61,491 nt of DNA from a virus, in the IMG/VR virus record IMGVR_UViG_3300042934_000313, positions 1 through 61,491 of that record; one strand, 5' to 3'. The translations under genes and the position numbers were made by a program. Shown piece after piece: positions 42,137-49,036 of the stretch; within the stretch, counting starts at the first letter, position 1, and each line of letters starts with the position of its first letter. Below the pieces are notes generated by a model that worked only from the letters and a program-made list of their open reading frames with translations, ran no database searches and had not been told where the DNA came from.

Positions 42137-42151
42137 GAAAGTCCAACTTTC
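42137..42151. repeat. Palindrome site 15 (centre C)
   Basis: GAAAGTC-C-AACTTTC, one arm mismatch, two bases upstream of the SSB start codon and about 25 bases after the predicted transcription start. Confidence 0.82.
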
Positions 42152-42180
42152 TGGCCTTGGTGGTGTTGCGTTATACCTCC

Positions 42181-42209
42181 ATTCTACTAGTTCTGTGGGA
42201 CGAAATCAA
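42181..42209 (-). promoter_or_regulatory. Sigma70-like promoter for the SSB/recombination operon
   Basis: Leftward: -35 TTGATT (42204-42209), 17-bp spacer, -10 TAGAAT (42181-42186). Serves ssb, resolvase, Rad52-like and Cas4-like genes. Confidence 0.72.
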
Positions 42210-42215
42210 ATTGGA

Positions 42216-42497
42216 TCAGGGGCCGAACGTCTTCACGATGCTGATGAAGAGGTAGTAGACCCATGCGCTCCAGAAGAACCCCATGCCGACGAAGTACCAC
42301 CTCCGCGCCTTCTTCGCCGACGCGATGTGACGCTCCAGGTCTGCGGCCAGCGAATCGAACATGCGGTTCAGGTCTGGCGGTAGGTCCATGCTCATCACGT
42401 AGTGGTGCCCATCCTCGTCGCTGTGACCATACGGCCTGGTGCACGTCGAACCGGCAGGTCCGGGGTGCTCGCACCGGATGATGTCGCTCTCGCTCAC
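42216..42497 (-). CDS. Membrane protein with CH-rich N terminus
   Basis: A 93-residue protein. The N terminus has CEHPGPAGSTCTRPYGHSDEDGHHY, likely a zinc site also found in actinophage proteins (Cys-His-Cys-His). A C-terminal TM helix follows (WYFVGMGFFWSAWVYYLFIS). Function unknown. Confidence 0.62.
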   Translation of the reverse strand: MSESDIIRCEHPGPAGSTCTRPYGHSDEDGHHYVMSMDLPPDLNRMFDSLAADLERHIASAKKARRWYFVGMGFFWSAWVYYLFISIVKTFGP

Positions 42498-42802
42498 TCC
42501 GCCTCCAGGTTCAGGTCATGTACGCCGGGGCTGATTGCGACGGTGAGCAGGGAGCACACCGTCTGCATGCGGGCCATGCCCTCCGGCTCGTTCAGGTCGA
42601 TGGGCTTCGCCTCGACGATGAACTCCTCGATGACCGCCCACACCGTCTTGTAGAGGCTGGACTCCTGGATGCCGGTGAGCGCCGCCCGGAGCGCGGCCTC
42701 CATGTCGGTGCGCCGGTCGATCGTGGTGTCGTTGACGTGCAGGCGCGGTGCTCTGTAGGCATCCACGGCCCGCGTCACCATCTCGTCGAATGCATCAGCC
42801 AC
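42494..42802 (-). CDS. Hypothetical 102-residue protein
   Basis: GTG start at 42802 after AGAGG overlaps the upstream gene. Helical (MVTRAVDAYRAPRLHVNDT, AALRAALTGIQESSLYKTVW). Coupled downstream by ATGA. Unrecognised. Confidence 0.55.
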   Translation of the reverse strand: MADAFDEMVTRAVDAYRAPRLHVNDTTIDRRTDMEAALRAALTGIQESSLYKTVWAVIEEFIVEAKPIDLNEPEGMARMQTVCSLLTVAISPGVHDLNLEAE

Positions 42803-43160
42803 GCTTGTTCCTCTCGATGATCTGCTCGACCCATCCGTCCTCGGGCTGAGGACCACGGCCGAGGACTTCCTGACAGTAGTGCGCGTGCATGGCCAGCGCA
42901 TCATCCTCGGTGTCAGTGCGGACGAAGCGGACGAGGTTGCCCTCGCCGTCCAACTCGGCAGTCTCGAAGACGTGGTACGGCCGGTCAGGCTCCATGAAAC
43001 TGTCGGCCGACATGCCCATCCAGATCGTCGACACGGACGGCTCGCCCTCCTTGGAGCCGTCGAACGCGACGCACCGCTGAGCGATGTCCTCGTACAACTT
43101 CGCCCACTCGATCGTGTCGTCGATGGGTTCGCCCTTGCGGGACCAGAATCGGAGACTCAT
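42795..43160 (-). CDS. Hypothetical 121-residue protein
   Basis: ATG 43160 overlaps the stop of the upstream TM peptide. Alpha-beta protein (RFWSRKGEPIDDTIEWAKLYE, STIWMGMSADSFMEPDRPYHVFE). The ending DGWVEQIIERNKRG is helical. Conserved-looking but no function. Confidence 0.55.
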   Translation of the reverse strand: MSLRFWSRKGEPIDDTIEWAKLYEDIAQRCVAFDGSKEGEPSVSTIWMGMSADSFMEPDRPYHVFETAELDGEGNLVRFVRTDTEDDALAMHAHYCQEVLGRGPQPEDGWVEQIIERNKRG

Positions 43161-43270
43161 TTCCACTGCCTATCTCTCTTGTTGTAGCCCCAGATGAAGC
43201 CGAGGCCGATGCCGATGAATCCAACGAGCGCCGACATGAGGCCGAGAATCCATGCCTCCATGGCGATCAT
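43157..43270 (-). CDS. 37-residue TM peptide
   Basis: A gene coupled on both sides by ATGA overlaps. Product MIAMEAWILGLMSALVGFIG then IGLGFIWGYNKRDRQWK is one TM helix with a basic C-terminal tail. Type and size resemble tiny phage membrane peptides that modulate host membrane proteins. Confidence 0.6.
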   Translation of the reverse strand: MIAMEAWILGLMSALVGFIGIGLGFIWGYNKRDRQWK

Positions 43271-43611
43271 TCGGAGACCACGATCTTCTCGCCGAGGATG
43301 CGGGCGATGGTCGCCTGGTGTTTCTCGGTCAGTTCGCTTCGGGTGAGGACCGCCCAGTAGGCGGTCTTGTCGATGAGGCAGTTCGGGCAGGTGCGCGGAG
43401 ACAGCACGCCCCATAGGCCGATGAAGGGCGGGTAGTCCCAGCCTGCGGTGTACGCCTGCTCCTCGGTGAGTTCTTCAACCACGTCGCAGACCTCGCACTC
43501 GTAGCGGTTGAGACGCTCTTCGTCGAGGTTCTCCATCGCCTCCACCATGGAGTTCATGAGTTCGTCGTTCGGCACGAACGTGAATGCTACGGTCTTGTCG
43601 TTCTCTTCCAT
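43267..43611 (-). CDS. Zinc-binding hypothetical protein, 114 residues
   Basis: ATG 43611 overlaps the upstream stop. CEVC near residue 39 and CPNC near residue 76 make a long-loop zinc ribbon. N-terminal part helical and acidic. Role unknown. Confidence 0.58.
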   Translation of the reverse strand: MEENDKTVAFTFVPNDELMNSMVEAMENLDEERLNRYECEVCDVVEELTEEQAYTAGWDYPPFIGLWGVLSPRTCPNCLIDKTAYWAVLTRSELTEKHQATIARILGEKIVVSE

Positions 43612-43868
43612 CACTCCTCGATTCCTCCGCGCGTGACGCACGGCTCGCTGGCTCCGACCGGCTCCCATTCGCCGATCATCACCACTCTCTCCACGACATA
43701 GGCGGGCTCGGGGAACCCGTGTTGCTTCGCCCTCTTGTTCACGAATCGGGCGACGCTCTCTGCCTCCTCTCTCGTGTCGCGCTTGCGGGTCTCCCATATG
43801 CGACCCTCCGGCTCGGCCGGATTCATGCTCACCGGATACCGCACCGCGTACTCGATCACCTGCTTCAC
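43611..43868 (-). CDS. Hypothetical 85-residue protein
   Basis: Alpha-beta protein (IEYAVRYPVSMNPAEPEGRIW, REEAESVARFVNKRAKQHG, AYVVERVVMIGEWEPV). This strand-helix-strand design with a sensor-like REEAE helix occurs in small actinophage proteins. Coupled to neighbours. Confidence 0.58.
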   Translation of the reverse strand: MKQVIEYAVRYPVSMNPAEPEGRIWETRKRDTREEAESVARFVNKRAKQHGFPEPAYVVERVVMIGEWEPVGASEPCVTRGGIEE

Positions 43869-44023
43869 CAGAGCACCACCCTCTCTTGGTCCTCGACTCC
43901 GAGGTCGGCACCCATGACCTCGAAGTCGTACTCGTCGTCGCCGGTGAGCCCAGGGTTCAGGGCCACGAGGACGAACCCGTCGTACTCACTCAGAGCGGCG
44001 ATCAGTTCCCGCACTGTCATCAT
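43865..44023 (-). CDS. Hypothetical 52-residue protein
   Basis: ATG 44023 (second ATG 44020) follows GGAGG, which itself follows palindrome site 16 directly. Product MTVRELIAALSEYDGFVLVA and an acidic C-terminal half is a one-domain alpha-beta protein common in phages (VRELIxxL opening). Confidence 0.62.
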   Translation of the reverse strand: MMTVRELIAALSEYDGFVLVALNPGLTGDDEYDFEVMGADLGVEDQERVVLW

Positions 44024-44156
44024 CACTGCCTCCAGAAAGTGGGACTTTCGCGTGCTCGTCGCAGAGCGCACAGTCGCCCTGCTTGTGGACGCCCTGCCCC
44101 TTCGCGATGTCCTGCCGGTGCACCCGGTCCAGGAACTCGCGGTATCCCTCAGTCAT
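43986..44156 (-). CDS. Possible 56-residue protein with CxxC
   Basis: Fills the gap between 44023 and 44149: ATG 44156 overlaps the upstream stop and the frame runs through palindrome site 16 (AKVPLS) before TGA at 43986. MTEGYREFLDRVHRQDI then CALCDEH could bind zinc. No clear ribosome site; overlap of 38 bp with the next gene. Moderate support only. Confidence 0.42.
   Translation of the reverse strand: MTEGYREFLDRVHRQDIAKGQGVHKQGDCALCDEHAKVPLSGGSDDDSAGTDRRSE
44035..44049. repeat. Palindrome site 16 (centre G)
   Basis: GAAAGTG-G-GACTTTC, one arm mismatch; in the leftward direction it runs straight into GGAGG of the next gene. Confidence 0.8.
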
Positions 44157-44352
44157 TGAAGGGGGCGATCGGGATGCCGAGCGTCTTGCTGACGTACTTC
44201 AACTGCTCCTCCGCGACCTCCCGGTCCGAGTACGTGCCGTCGAGGCGAAGGATGATTTCGTATCCGCCCTCGCTCTGCCCGAGTCCGAGCATGGTCATGT
44301 CCTCGCGGTTCTTGATGTACTCGTCGAGCGTCATCTTCTTGCTTCGTGCCAT
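44149..44352 (-). CDS. Hypothetical 67-residue protein
   Basis: Helical N terminus (KKMTLDEYIKNREDMTM), then a strand (EIILRLDGTYSDREVAEEQLK). First gene after the repeat region 44365-44507. ATG 44352 follows GAGGAGCC. No family. Confidence 0.58.
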   Translation of the reverse strand: MARSKKMTLDEYIKNREDMTMLGLGQSEGGYEIILRLDGTYSDREVAEEQLKYVSKTLGIPIAPFND

Positions 44353-44385
44353 GGCTCCTCCTCGGTTTGTGACAGGTCTGCTCTA

Positions 44386-44403
44386 TACATGAAACAACGT
44401 CAC
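44386..44403. repeat. Left arm of 18-bp inverted repeat
   Basis: TACATGAAACAACGTCAC; perfect reverse complement at 44470-44487, separated by 66 bp rich in TGTGAC repeats. Confidence 0.9.
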
Positions 44404-44469
44404 TGTGTCACAGGTTGTGACGTTGTGACACAAGTTGCGTACTCAGAGAAGGCCCTAGGTTGTGACGTT

Positions 44470-44487
44470 GTGACGTTGTTTCATGTA
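44470..44487. repeat. Right arm of 18-bp inverted repeat
   Basis: GTGACGTTGTTTCATGTA; partner of 44386-44403. Overlaps tandem GTTGTGAC copies. Confidence 0.9.
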
Positions 44488-44506
44488 AAGGGGTGACGTG
44501 TCACAA

Positions 44507-45643
44507 CTACGGCGTCGGCTTCAACTTCATGGACTGATACCAGCCCCGCTCGGGCGCATCGAGGAGCCCGGACTTGGCCATGCGAGAGACGGTCTGACGG
44601 ACGACATCCTTCCTCTGCTCGGGGAACTCCTGGTAGATGTGGTTCAGCGACACCGCCCCCTGCTGGGCGTCTACCCACTCCTTGATAGCGCCCTTCAACC
44701 AGCCCTCTCTGCGGTCCTCAGTGCCCGATGCGAGCACGTCGCCGACCGTCCTGGTACTTGCCCCCAGCCACTCGATTCTCGGGACGCTACCGACCTCTCC
44801 GCTGTCGTGCTCGTGGTCGTACGAGTGGACGCGGTACGTGTAGTTCTTCCCGTTCCTGGCGTAGTTCCCCTTCGTGTTGCCGAACGTCACGTCGGTGTAC
44901 TCGACGTTCGGATCGGGCTCGTCCATGGCGAACAGCAGGGTGCCGCGCGTGGCATCCACCCACGCCGCTGATCCCGTGACCGCCGTCCTCGCGTTGCTCA
45001 CCGACTTGTTGATATGAGCGATGCCGATGATCGTGATGTTCTTCCGCTGGGCCAACTGGTTCAGCGGGTCGATGAGTTCGCGGACATCGACGTTGGAGTT
45101 CGGGTCCCGGCCCGCCGCCATGGCTGACAGGAGCGGGTCGATGATGACCAACTTCGCGTTGACCTCCTCGATCTTCTCTTCCAGCAGGGCCAGGTCCTCG
45201 GGGAACTTCGGCATCGTGATCCCGTTCATCGACTTCATGGCGATGCCGAAGATGTGGAACCGCGTGGTGTCTACGCCATTCGCCTGCGCCCTCGGAAGCA
45301 CCACGTCCTCGATGCCGTCCTCGTGGCTGACATAGAGCACGTCGCCCGGCTCGTTGCCGAGCGTCTGCATCTCGCCGCGCGTGACCTTGCCCGCGAACCA
45401 GATCGAGAACGTCGACTTGCTGACGCCGCCCATCCCGGCGAAGATGACGGCCGCGCCCATCGGGATCAGCCCATCCCAGAGCCACGCCATTTTCCTGGAC
45501 CGGAAGTTGGCGAGCGTCTGGACCACGCCCTGCTTCGCGGGTACGGCATCCTCCAGCGCCGACTCGTAGATGCCAACGTTGTCGTCGTGCGTCTTGTGGC
45601 TGACCGTCTCGTAGATGTTCGGCCACTCACTGCTCTCGGTCAC
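44507..45643 (-). CDS. RepA/DnaB-like replicative ATPase
   Basis: A 378-residue RecA-fold ATPase. Walker A GMGGVSKS at 70-77, Walker B LVIIDPLL at 165-172, and a motif near GIAHINKS and GNTKGN in the region of sensor and Arg finger residues. The C-terminal 70 residues form a winged helix (INSERTED after WLKGAIKEWVDAQQ: VVRQTVSRMAKSGLLD). This matches RepA-type hexameric helicases/AAA_25. With the adjacent repeats it probably starts or drives phage DNA replication. Confidence 0.82.
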   Translation of the reverse strand: MTESSEWPNIYETVSHKTHDDNVGIYESALEDAVPAKQGVVQTLANFRSRKMAWLWDGLIPMGAAVIFAGMGGVSKSTFSIWFAGKVTRGEMQTLGNEPGDVLYVSHEDGIEDVVLPRAQANGVDTTRFHIFGIAMKSMNGITMPKFPEDLALLEEKIEEVNAKLVIIDPLLSAMAAGRDPNSNVDVRELIDPLNQLAQRKNITIIGIAHINKSVSNARTAVTGSAAWVDATRGTLLFAMDEPDPNVEYTDVTFGNTKGNYARNGKNYTYRVHSYDHEHDSGEVGSVPRIEWLGASTRTVGDVLASGTEDRREGWLKGAIKEWVDAQQGAVSLNHIYQEFPEQRKDVVRQTVSRMAKSGLLDAPERGWYQSMKLKPTP

Positions 45644-45972
45644 AGTTTCCCCGCTCTGATATTCGCTACGGTTGGGACGAAAAGTCCCACTTTCACAGCC
45701 ACGTCCACGTCATCCATGCCCTCGGCTATGAGGGCTCGGGCTTCATCGAATCGCCGTTGCTCCTCGGCATCCAGTTCAGCCCAGCGCTTGCGGCGTTCCT
45801 CGTTCGCCTCCTGCCCGTCGATGATCGAGTTGACCATCTTGACCTCGGGCCACTCCGAGCGCGGGTTGTTGGCGCGGAAGTACCAGAAGTCGGCGAGCCG
45901 CTGGAGGGCATCGACTTCATCGTCACGCGATGCACGGCCTGCCGCGTAGCCCGAGTCATACTCGGCGGTCAC
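45640..45972 (-). CDS. Hypothetical protein with C-terminal HTH
   Basis: GTG start at 45972 overlaps TGA of a possible 16-codon leader ORF and lacks a ribosome site, suggesting coupling. The product is helical; the last 35 residues (RALIAEGMDDVDVAVKVGLFV and TVANIRAGK) resemble a small helix-turn-helix. Palindrome site 17 encodes VKVGLFV in that motif. Overlaps the helicase start. Confidence 0.6.
   Translation of the reverse strand: MTAEYDSGYAAGRASRDDEVDALQRLADFWYFRANNPRSEWPEVKMVNSIIDGQEANEERRKRWAELDAEEQRRFDEARALIAEGMDDVDVAVKVGLFVPTVANIRAGKL
45680..45694. repeat. Palindrome site 17 (centre C), inside CDS
   Basis: AAAAGTC-C-CACTTTC, one arm mismatch, about 40 bp before the helicase start. 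Confidence 0.8.
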
Positions 45973-46027
45973 TGGCGGGGAAACCAGATGTTGGTGTGCA
46001 CAGAACTAATTCCTCCCATATGTAGTA

Positions 46028-46064
46028 AGGCGTTCTGTGTACACTGGGGTACGACGGAACGCCT
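46028..46064. repeat. Imperfect inverted repeat in helicase leader
   Basis: AGGCGTTCTGTGTAC pairs with GTACGACGGAACGCCT across a 6-nt loop, one bulge and one mismatch. Could be RNA hairpin or operator. Confidence 0.7.
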
Positions 46065-46096
46065 AGGTTTGACGGCCTGGCTCCTGATCTTAGATG

Positions 46097-46131
46097 TGGC
46101 CCCCAGGGTGAGCAACTCCCCTGGGGGCCAC
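46097..46131 (-). terminator. Hairpin terminator after ParB-like gene
   Basis: GGCCCCCAGGG and CCCCTGGGGGCC form an 11-12 bp stem around a short loop, directly after the stop at 46138 in the leftward direction. No T run. Confidence 0.65.
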
Positions 46132-46137
46132 TCCAGT

Positions 46138-47022
46138 TCAGTGCGGTTCCGGGTACTTCTCGGGGTGCGCACCGCCCACCTTGAAGCGGAGCAGGTTGAT
46201 CGTCTCGCCGTCACGGTAGGCGTTCCACGCCTTGATCGTGATAGCGATGATCACGTCGGCACGCATCTTGTCGCGCGTGCCGGGGAGCAACGCCTCGCGC
46301 CGAAGCAACTCGCGAAGGGCGTAGATCGGATTGCCCGACTCCAACCCCTGCCCGTCGACGAGCCGGTCCCAGAAGAACTCGGCGTCATCGGTGTCGATCA
46401 TGCTGAACAGCCAGTAGCACAGGCCGAACGACTGACGACTGCCCGCTCCGAGCGCGTTCGTCACGCGGTACGAGTAGCGGTTGGACGCAACGATGTCGTC
46501 CTTGTTCTTGTCGTAGAAGTGGACGAGCGCGTCGTTCGAGATGTACTCGTTCCGCAGGTTGTTGCCGCGGAACCCTCGGACCCACCGGACCATGATCGTC
46601 GCCACGCTGGCCACGTTGTTCACGTCGGTCAGCGCCGGGTCGTGAATCTTGAGCACGTCGCCACGGTTGCGCATCTTGCCGGTGTCGAGCGTGGTCATCG
46701 CCTCATCCGGCACGCCCCACACGACGAGGAACGTCTGGGCCAGACCGGTATTGATCACCGCCCGGAGGCGATGCTGGCCGTCGATCAGGTGGCCGTGCGT
46801 GTTGAACTTGATCGGCGATCCGTCCGTATGCCAGCGCCCCTCCTCCATCGCCCGCATGAGCGTCGTGAGGTTGGTCGCGCTGACGTTCCGGTTCGCCACC
46901 ATCGTGTCGAGCCACTCGCGTGCGATGTCGGGCGTGACCTCGACGATCGCCGTCGTGATCTGGACAGCGGCCGGGGCTTCTGCCTCGACCGCTGTCTCTT
47001 CCTTCGTGGTTGTTCCTGCCAC
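46138..47022 (-). CDS. ParB-like nuclease-domain protein
   Basis: A 294-residue protein; GTG 47022 is chosen for its AAGGAGA eight bases upstream. Residues 25-95 contain THGHLIDGQHRLRAVINTG, the conserved GQHRLxA motif of ParB/Srx-fold proteins. The rest is helical. In phages such proteins can be nucleases or DNA-modification/partition accessory proteins. No partner ParA is seen, so partition is unlikely. Confidence 0.72.
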   Translation of the reverse strand: MAGTTTKEETAVEAEAPAAVQITTAIVEVTPDIAREWLDTMVANRNVSATNLTTLMRAMEEGRWHTDGSPIKFNTHGHLIDGQHRLRAVINTGLAQTFLVVWGVPDEAMTTLDTGKMRNRGDVLKIHDPALTDVNNVASVATIMVRWVRGFRGNNLRNEYISNDALVHFYDKNKDDIVASNRYSYRVTNALGAGSRQSFGLCYWLFSMIDTDDAEFFWDRLVDGQGLESGNPIYALRELLRREALLPGTRDKMRADVIIAITIKAWNAYRDGETINLLRFKVGGAHPEKYPEPH

Positions 47023-47023
47023 T

Positions 47024-47395
47024 TCAATCTCCTTCAATGAGGGAACTGATGTCGTCGGGGACGACGACGGGGACCATCTCTGCCTTGCCAGGGATGTTGC
47101 GTGCGGTCTCCAGCAGTACCGCGGATGCCGCGCCCTCGGCCATGGTGTGCGCCAGCGCGTGATCCTCGATGTGGGCGAACGTGTCGTGCGCCATGTGGTC
47201 ACTGAGAATCTTGTGCGCCACGACCACGAGGGTCTGCGCCGCCACCGTGGGCGGGACGTTGTGGACGTGCGAGTGGATCACTGCCTGGCCGGGGTGAAGT
47301 TCACCATCGGCGTCGACCGTGACATCGAACTCGACCTTGACCAGCACTTCGTGGTCGTCATCGCCGGAACCACAGCGATCCTCTTCGTCCATCAT
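47024..47395 (-). CDS. His-rich hypothetical protein, 123 residues
   Basis: ATG 47395 (or 47392) follows GGAGG, which abuts palindrome site 18. Beta-rich acidic N-terminal part (EVLVKVEFDVTVDADGEL), then a His-rich helix region (HKILSDHMAHDTFAHIEDHALAH) that could bind metal. Function unknown. Confidence 0.58.
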   Translation of the reverse strand: MMDEEDRCGSGDDDHEVLVKVEFDVTVDADGELHPGQAVIHSHVHNVPPTVAAQTLVVVAHKILSDHMAHDTFAHIEDHALAHTMAEGAASAVLLETARNIPGKAEMVPVVVPDDISSLIEGD

Positions 47396-47406
47396 GTGTA
47401 CCTCCA

Positions 47407-47421
47407 GAAAGTAGGACTTTT
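47407..47421. repeat. Palindrome site 18 (centre G)
   Basis: GAAAGTA-G-GACTTTT, one arm mismatch; touches the stop codon of the upstream gene and runs into GGAGG of the next. Confidence 0.8.
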
Positions 47422-47789
47422 TATTCCCGAATGGGAATGTGTTCATTCTTCGGGCGGGCCGTAGTTACGTCCCACGGAATACCTTCTTCGGCCAGACGGG
47501 CGGCGATTGCCACCCTGACCACAGCACTCAGGCGCACTCCCGACTGCGCCGCCTGCTCAACCGCCGCGCTCCAGATGGAGTCACGGATATACACGGACGA
47601 GTAGTCCTTCCCTGCCGGGGGGATGGGCTGGCCCGCGTACTTTGCCGGGTCGTCCAGGTATCCCTGGATCAACTCGACGATGAAGGGGGAGGGCTTCGTC
47701 CGGTTCTTCCAGCAGAACTCGGCCACTGCCTCTTTCATCTCGGTGGGAAGCCAGACCTTTCTGATCTGAGGCTTCTCGTCAGTCGTCAT
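47421..47789 (-). CDS. Hypothetical protein with two RHH-like segments
   Basis: A 122-residue protein; ATG 47789 overlaps the upstream gene by 11 bp. Segments IRKVWLPTEMKEAVAEFCWKN and YSSVYIRDSIWSAAVEQAAQ each look like ribbon-helix-helix strand-helix units, as in a tandem RHH DNA-binding protein. Candidate regulator. Confidence 0.6.
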   Translation of the reverse strand: MTTDEKPQIRKVWLPTEMKEAVAEFCWKNRTKPSPFIVELIQGYLDDPAKYAGQPIPPAGKDYSSVYIRDSIWSAAVEQAAQSGVRLSAVVRVAIAARLAEEGIPWDVTTARPKNEHIPIRE

Positions 47790-48177
47790 CACGACGCTCC
47801 TTGTCTCGCCGGTTCGCACGGACCCGGCGCTTTCTTTCTGCGGAACGTTCCGACGACGTGATGTCGTGACTGACTTCACGCTCGTACAGACCTGACCGGC
47901 CGGGGCGAGGGACCACATGGAACGGGTTGACGCACCGCATATGCGGGCACGCCTCCGTCATGCGGCGGCACTCAAGCCGGTGATCCGTGCGGACGAGGAC
48001 CATGCCAGGCGGTATCGGAGCGACCTCGCGCTCGTAGAGATACCGCATGACACCCCGAAGGTTGATCGCAGGACGGCCCTCGTGAAGCGAGCCCTCCCAC
48101 CACCAGCAGTCACCGCGTCCACGACGAGTGAAGCGGGCGTCCACCTTCTCGTCGAACGTGATCTGTCGTCGGAACAT
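47779..48177 (-). CDS. HNH-like endonuclease
   Basis: A 132-residue protein. CWWWEGSLHEGRPAINLRG then DHRLECRRMTEACPHMRCVN and PFHV give the pattern of small phage HNH proteins, with His/Cys ligands and an N-terminal Cys-Trp-x-Trp. The C-terminal tail is very basic. It could be a homing or packaging-associated nuclease. Confidence 0.68.
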   Translation of the reverse strand: MFRRQITFDEKVDARFTRRGRGDCWWWEGSLHEGRPAINLRGVMRYLYEREVAPIPPGMVLVRTDHRLECRRMTEACPHMRCVNPFHVVPRPGRSGLYEREVSHDITSSERSAERKRRVRANRRDKERRDDD

Positions 48178-48208
48178 GACTACCAGTGTAGTCCCCTAGG
48201 GTGGTAGT

Positions 48209-48928
48209 TCAACTGTCGAAAGCAATGAGCAACCTCACCCTGGTCTTGTCGTCGTCGGGAGCGACGAGCCGCATCGCGGCCAGCGTTGCCCACCATGCAC
48301 GACCCGCCTCTTCGCGGATGGTCTGTCCGGTCCACCTGATGTGGACTGCGGTCTGCCCCTCGCCACGCTCGCCCGCGTCGTACTCCTCCTCGGTCACGAT
48401 GCGGAGGCCGGGGCCACCGACCTGTCGTGCGATCTGGCCAGGCAGTTCGCCCGTCTCCTTGTACTTGAGGTACTCCGCCTCGACGACGACACCATCTTCA
48501 TGAAGCACCTGGTCCCACATCGGGTGCTGATCGTCGAGTTCGTCGAGCGTGAACCACGTTGCCGAGTGGATGCCGTCCTGTCTGGCGAACATCTGCCATG
48601 CGGGGTCGGCGTCCAGCGGGATGCCGCGCGGCTCACTGATCGGAACGATCGGCTCGTGCCCGCCGTCATCCATGTCGTACTCGATGTCGATGGGGCCGTG
48701 GTCCGGGATGTCGTGATGGATGATGGTCACACCCATCCGGCCGGTGCGATTCACCACATCGGCGAGCAGGCTGAACAGACCGTACTTCCGCTCTATCTCG
48801 GGGTTCGGTCCGAGCGGGGACCTGCCTGTCTTGCGCCAGGTCTCAGGCTGGGGGAAGAGGGGGAGGGTGCACATCTCCCAGCCCTCATCCGTCTTGACTT
48901 CGACCATCGCGTGGGCGTCTGTGCCCAT
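48209..48928 (-). CDS. Hypothetical 239-residue protein
   Basis: Begins MGTDAHAMVEVKTDEGWEM, an opening common to a phage protein family of unknown function with alternating strands and acidic loops. No catalytic motif identified. ATG 48928 is preceded by a polypurine GAGAGAAAGAGAGAGACGG leader and palindrome site 19. Confidence 0.6.
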   Translation of the reverse strand: MGTDAHAMVEVKTDEGWEMCTLPLFPQPETWRKTGRSPLGPNPEIERKYGLFSLLADVVNRTGRMGVTIIHHDIPDHGPIDIEYDMDDGGHEPIVPISEPRGIPLDADPAWQMFARQDGIHSATWFTLDELDDQHPMWDQVLHEDGVVVEAEYLKYKETGELPGQIARQVGGPGLRIVTEEEYDAGERGEGQTAVHIRWTGQTIREEAGRAWWATLAAMRLVAPDDDKTRVRLLIAFDS

Positions 48929-48952
48929 CCGTCTCTCTCTTTCTCTCTCTCA

Positions 48953-48967
48953 GAAAGTCTTACTTTT
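48953..48967. repeat. Palindrome site 19 (centre T)
   Basis: GAAAGTC-T-TACTTTT, one arm mismatch, between terminator and purine-rich ribosome site. Confidence 0.8.
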
Positions 48968-48990
48968 TGGGGCTGGTGACCCCTGAGCCA

Positions 48991-49026
48991 CCAGCAGGGG
49001 GCCACCCGAAGGTGACCCCCTGTTGG
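48991..49026 (-). terminator. Hairpin terminator after AAA+ gene
   Basis: A 16-bp stem (one mismatch, one G-T) with loop CGAA, directly after the stop at 49037 leftwards. A second smaller hairpin (CTGGTG/CACCAG) follows. Confidence 0.75.
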
Positions 49027-49036
49027 CTACGCCGTG

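Larger units (their letters stand above)
44365..44507. other. Repeat-rich non-coding region, possible replication origin
   Basis: A 154-bp gap beside the replicative ATPase. A perfect 18-bp inverted repeat (44386-44403 and 44470-44487) encloses shorter ones: GTGTCACA (44405-44412) with TGTGACAC (44425-44432). TGTGAC or its complement occurs about seven times, including tandem GTTGTGAC-GTTGTGAC copies. Direct plus inverted repeats of this kind are typical of iteron origins or operators. Confidence 0.6.
45973..46137 (-). promoter_or_regulatory. Structured leader of helicase operon with leader peptide
   Basis: Leftward leader without a convincing promoter. It contains the hairpin at 46028-46064, GGGAGGAATTAG and a short ORF (ATG 46020-46022 region, MGGISSVHTNIWFPRQ) whose TGA overlaps the GTG of the next gene. 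Leader peptide plus hairpin suggest attenuation or coupling; I cannot tell which. Confidence 0.45.

Noticed and set aside
46028-46064. tRNA-like fold
   Set aside because: The stem-loop lacks T-arm and anticodon arm sequences.
45969-46214. 81-codon frame across the terminator upstream of the helicase operon
   Set aside because: It reads through a strong hairpin and only its last 16 codons have a plausible start; treated as leader peptide.
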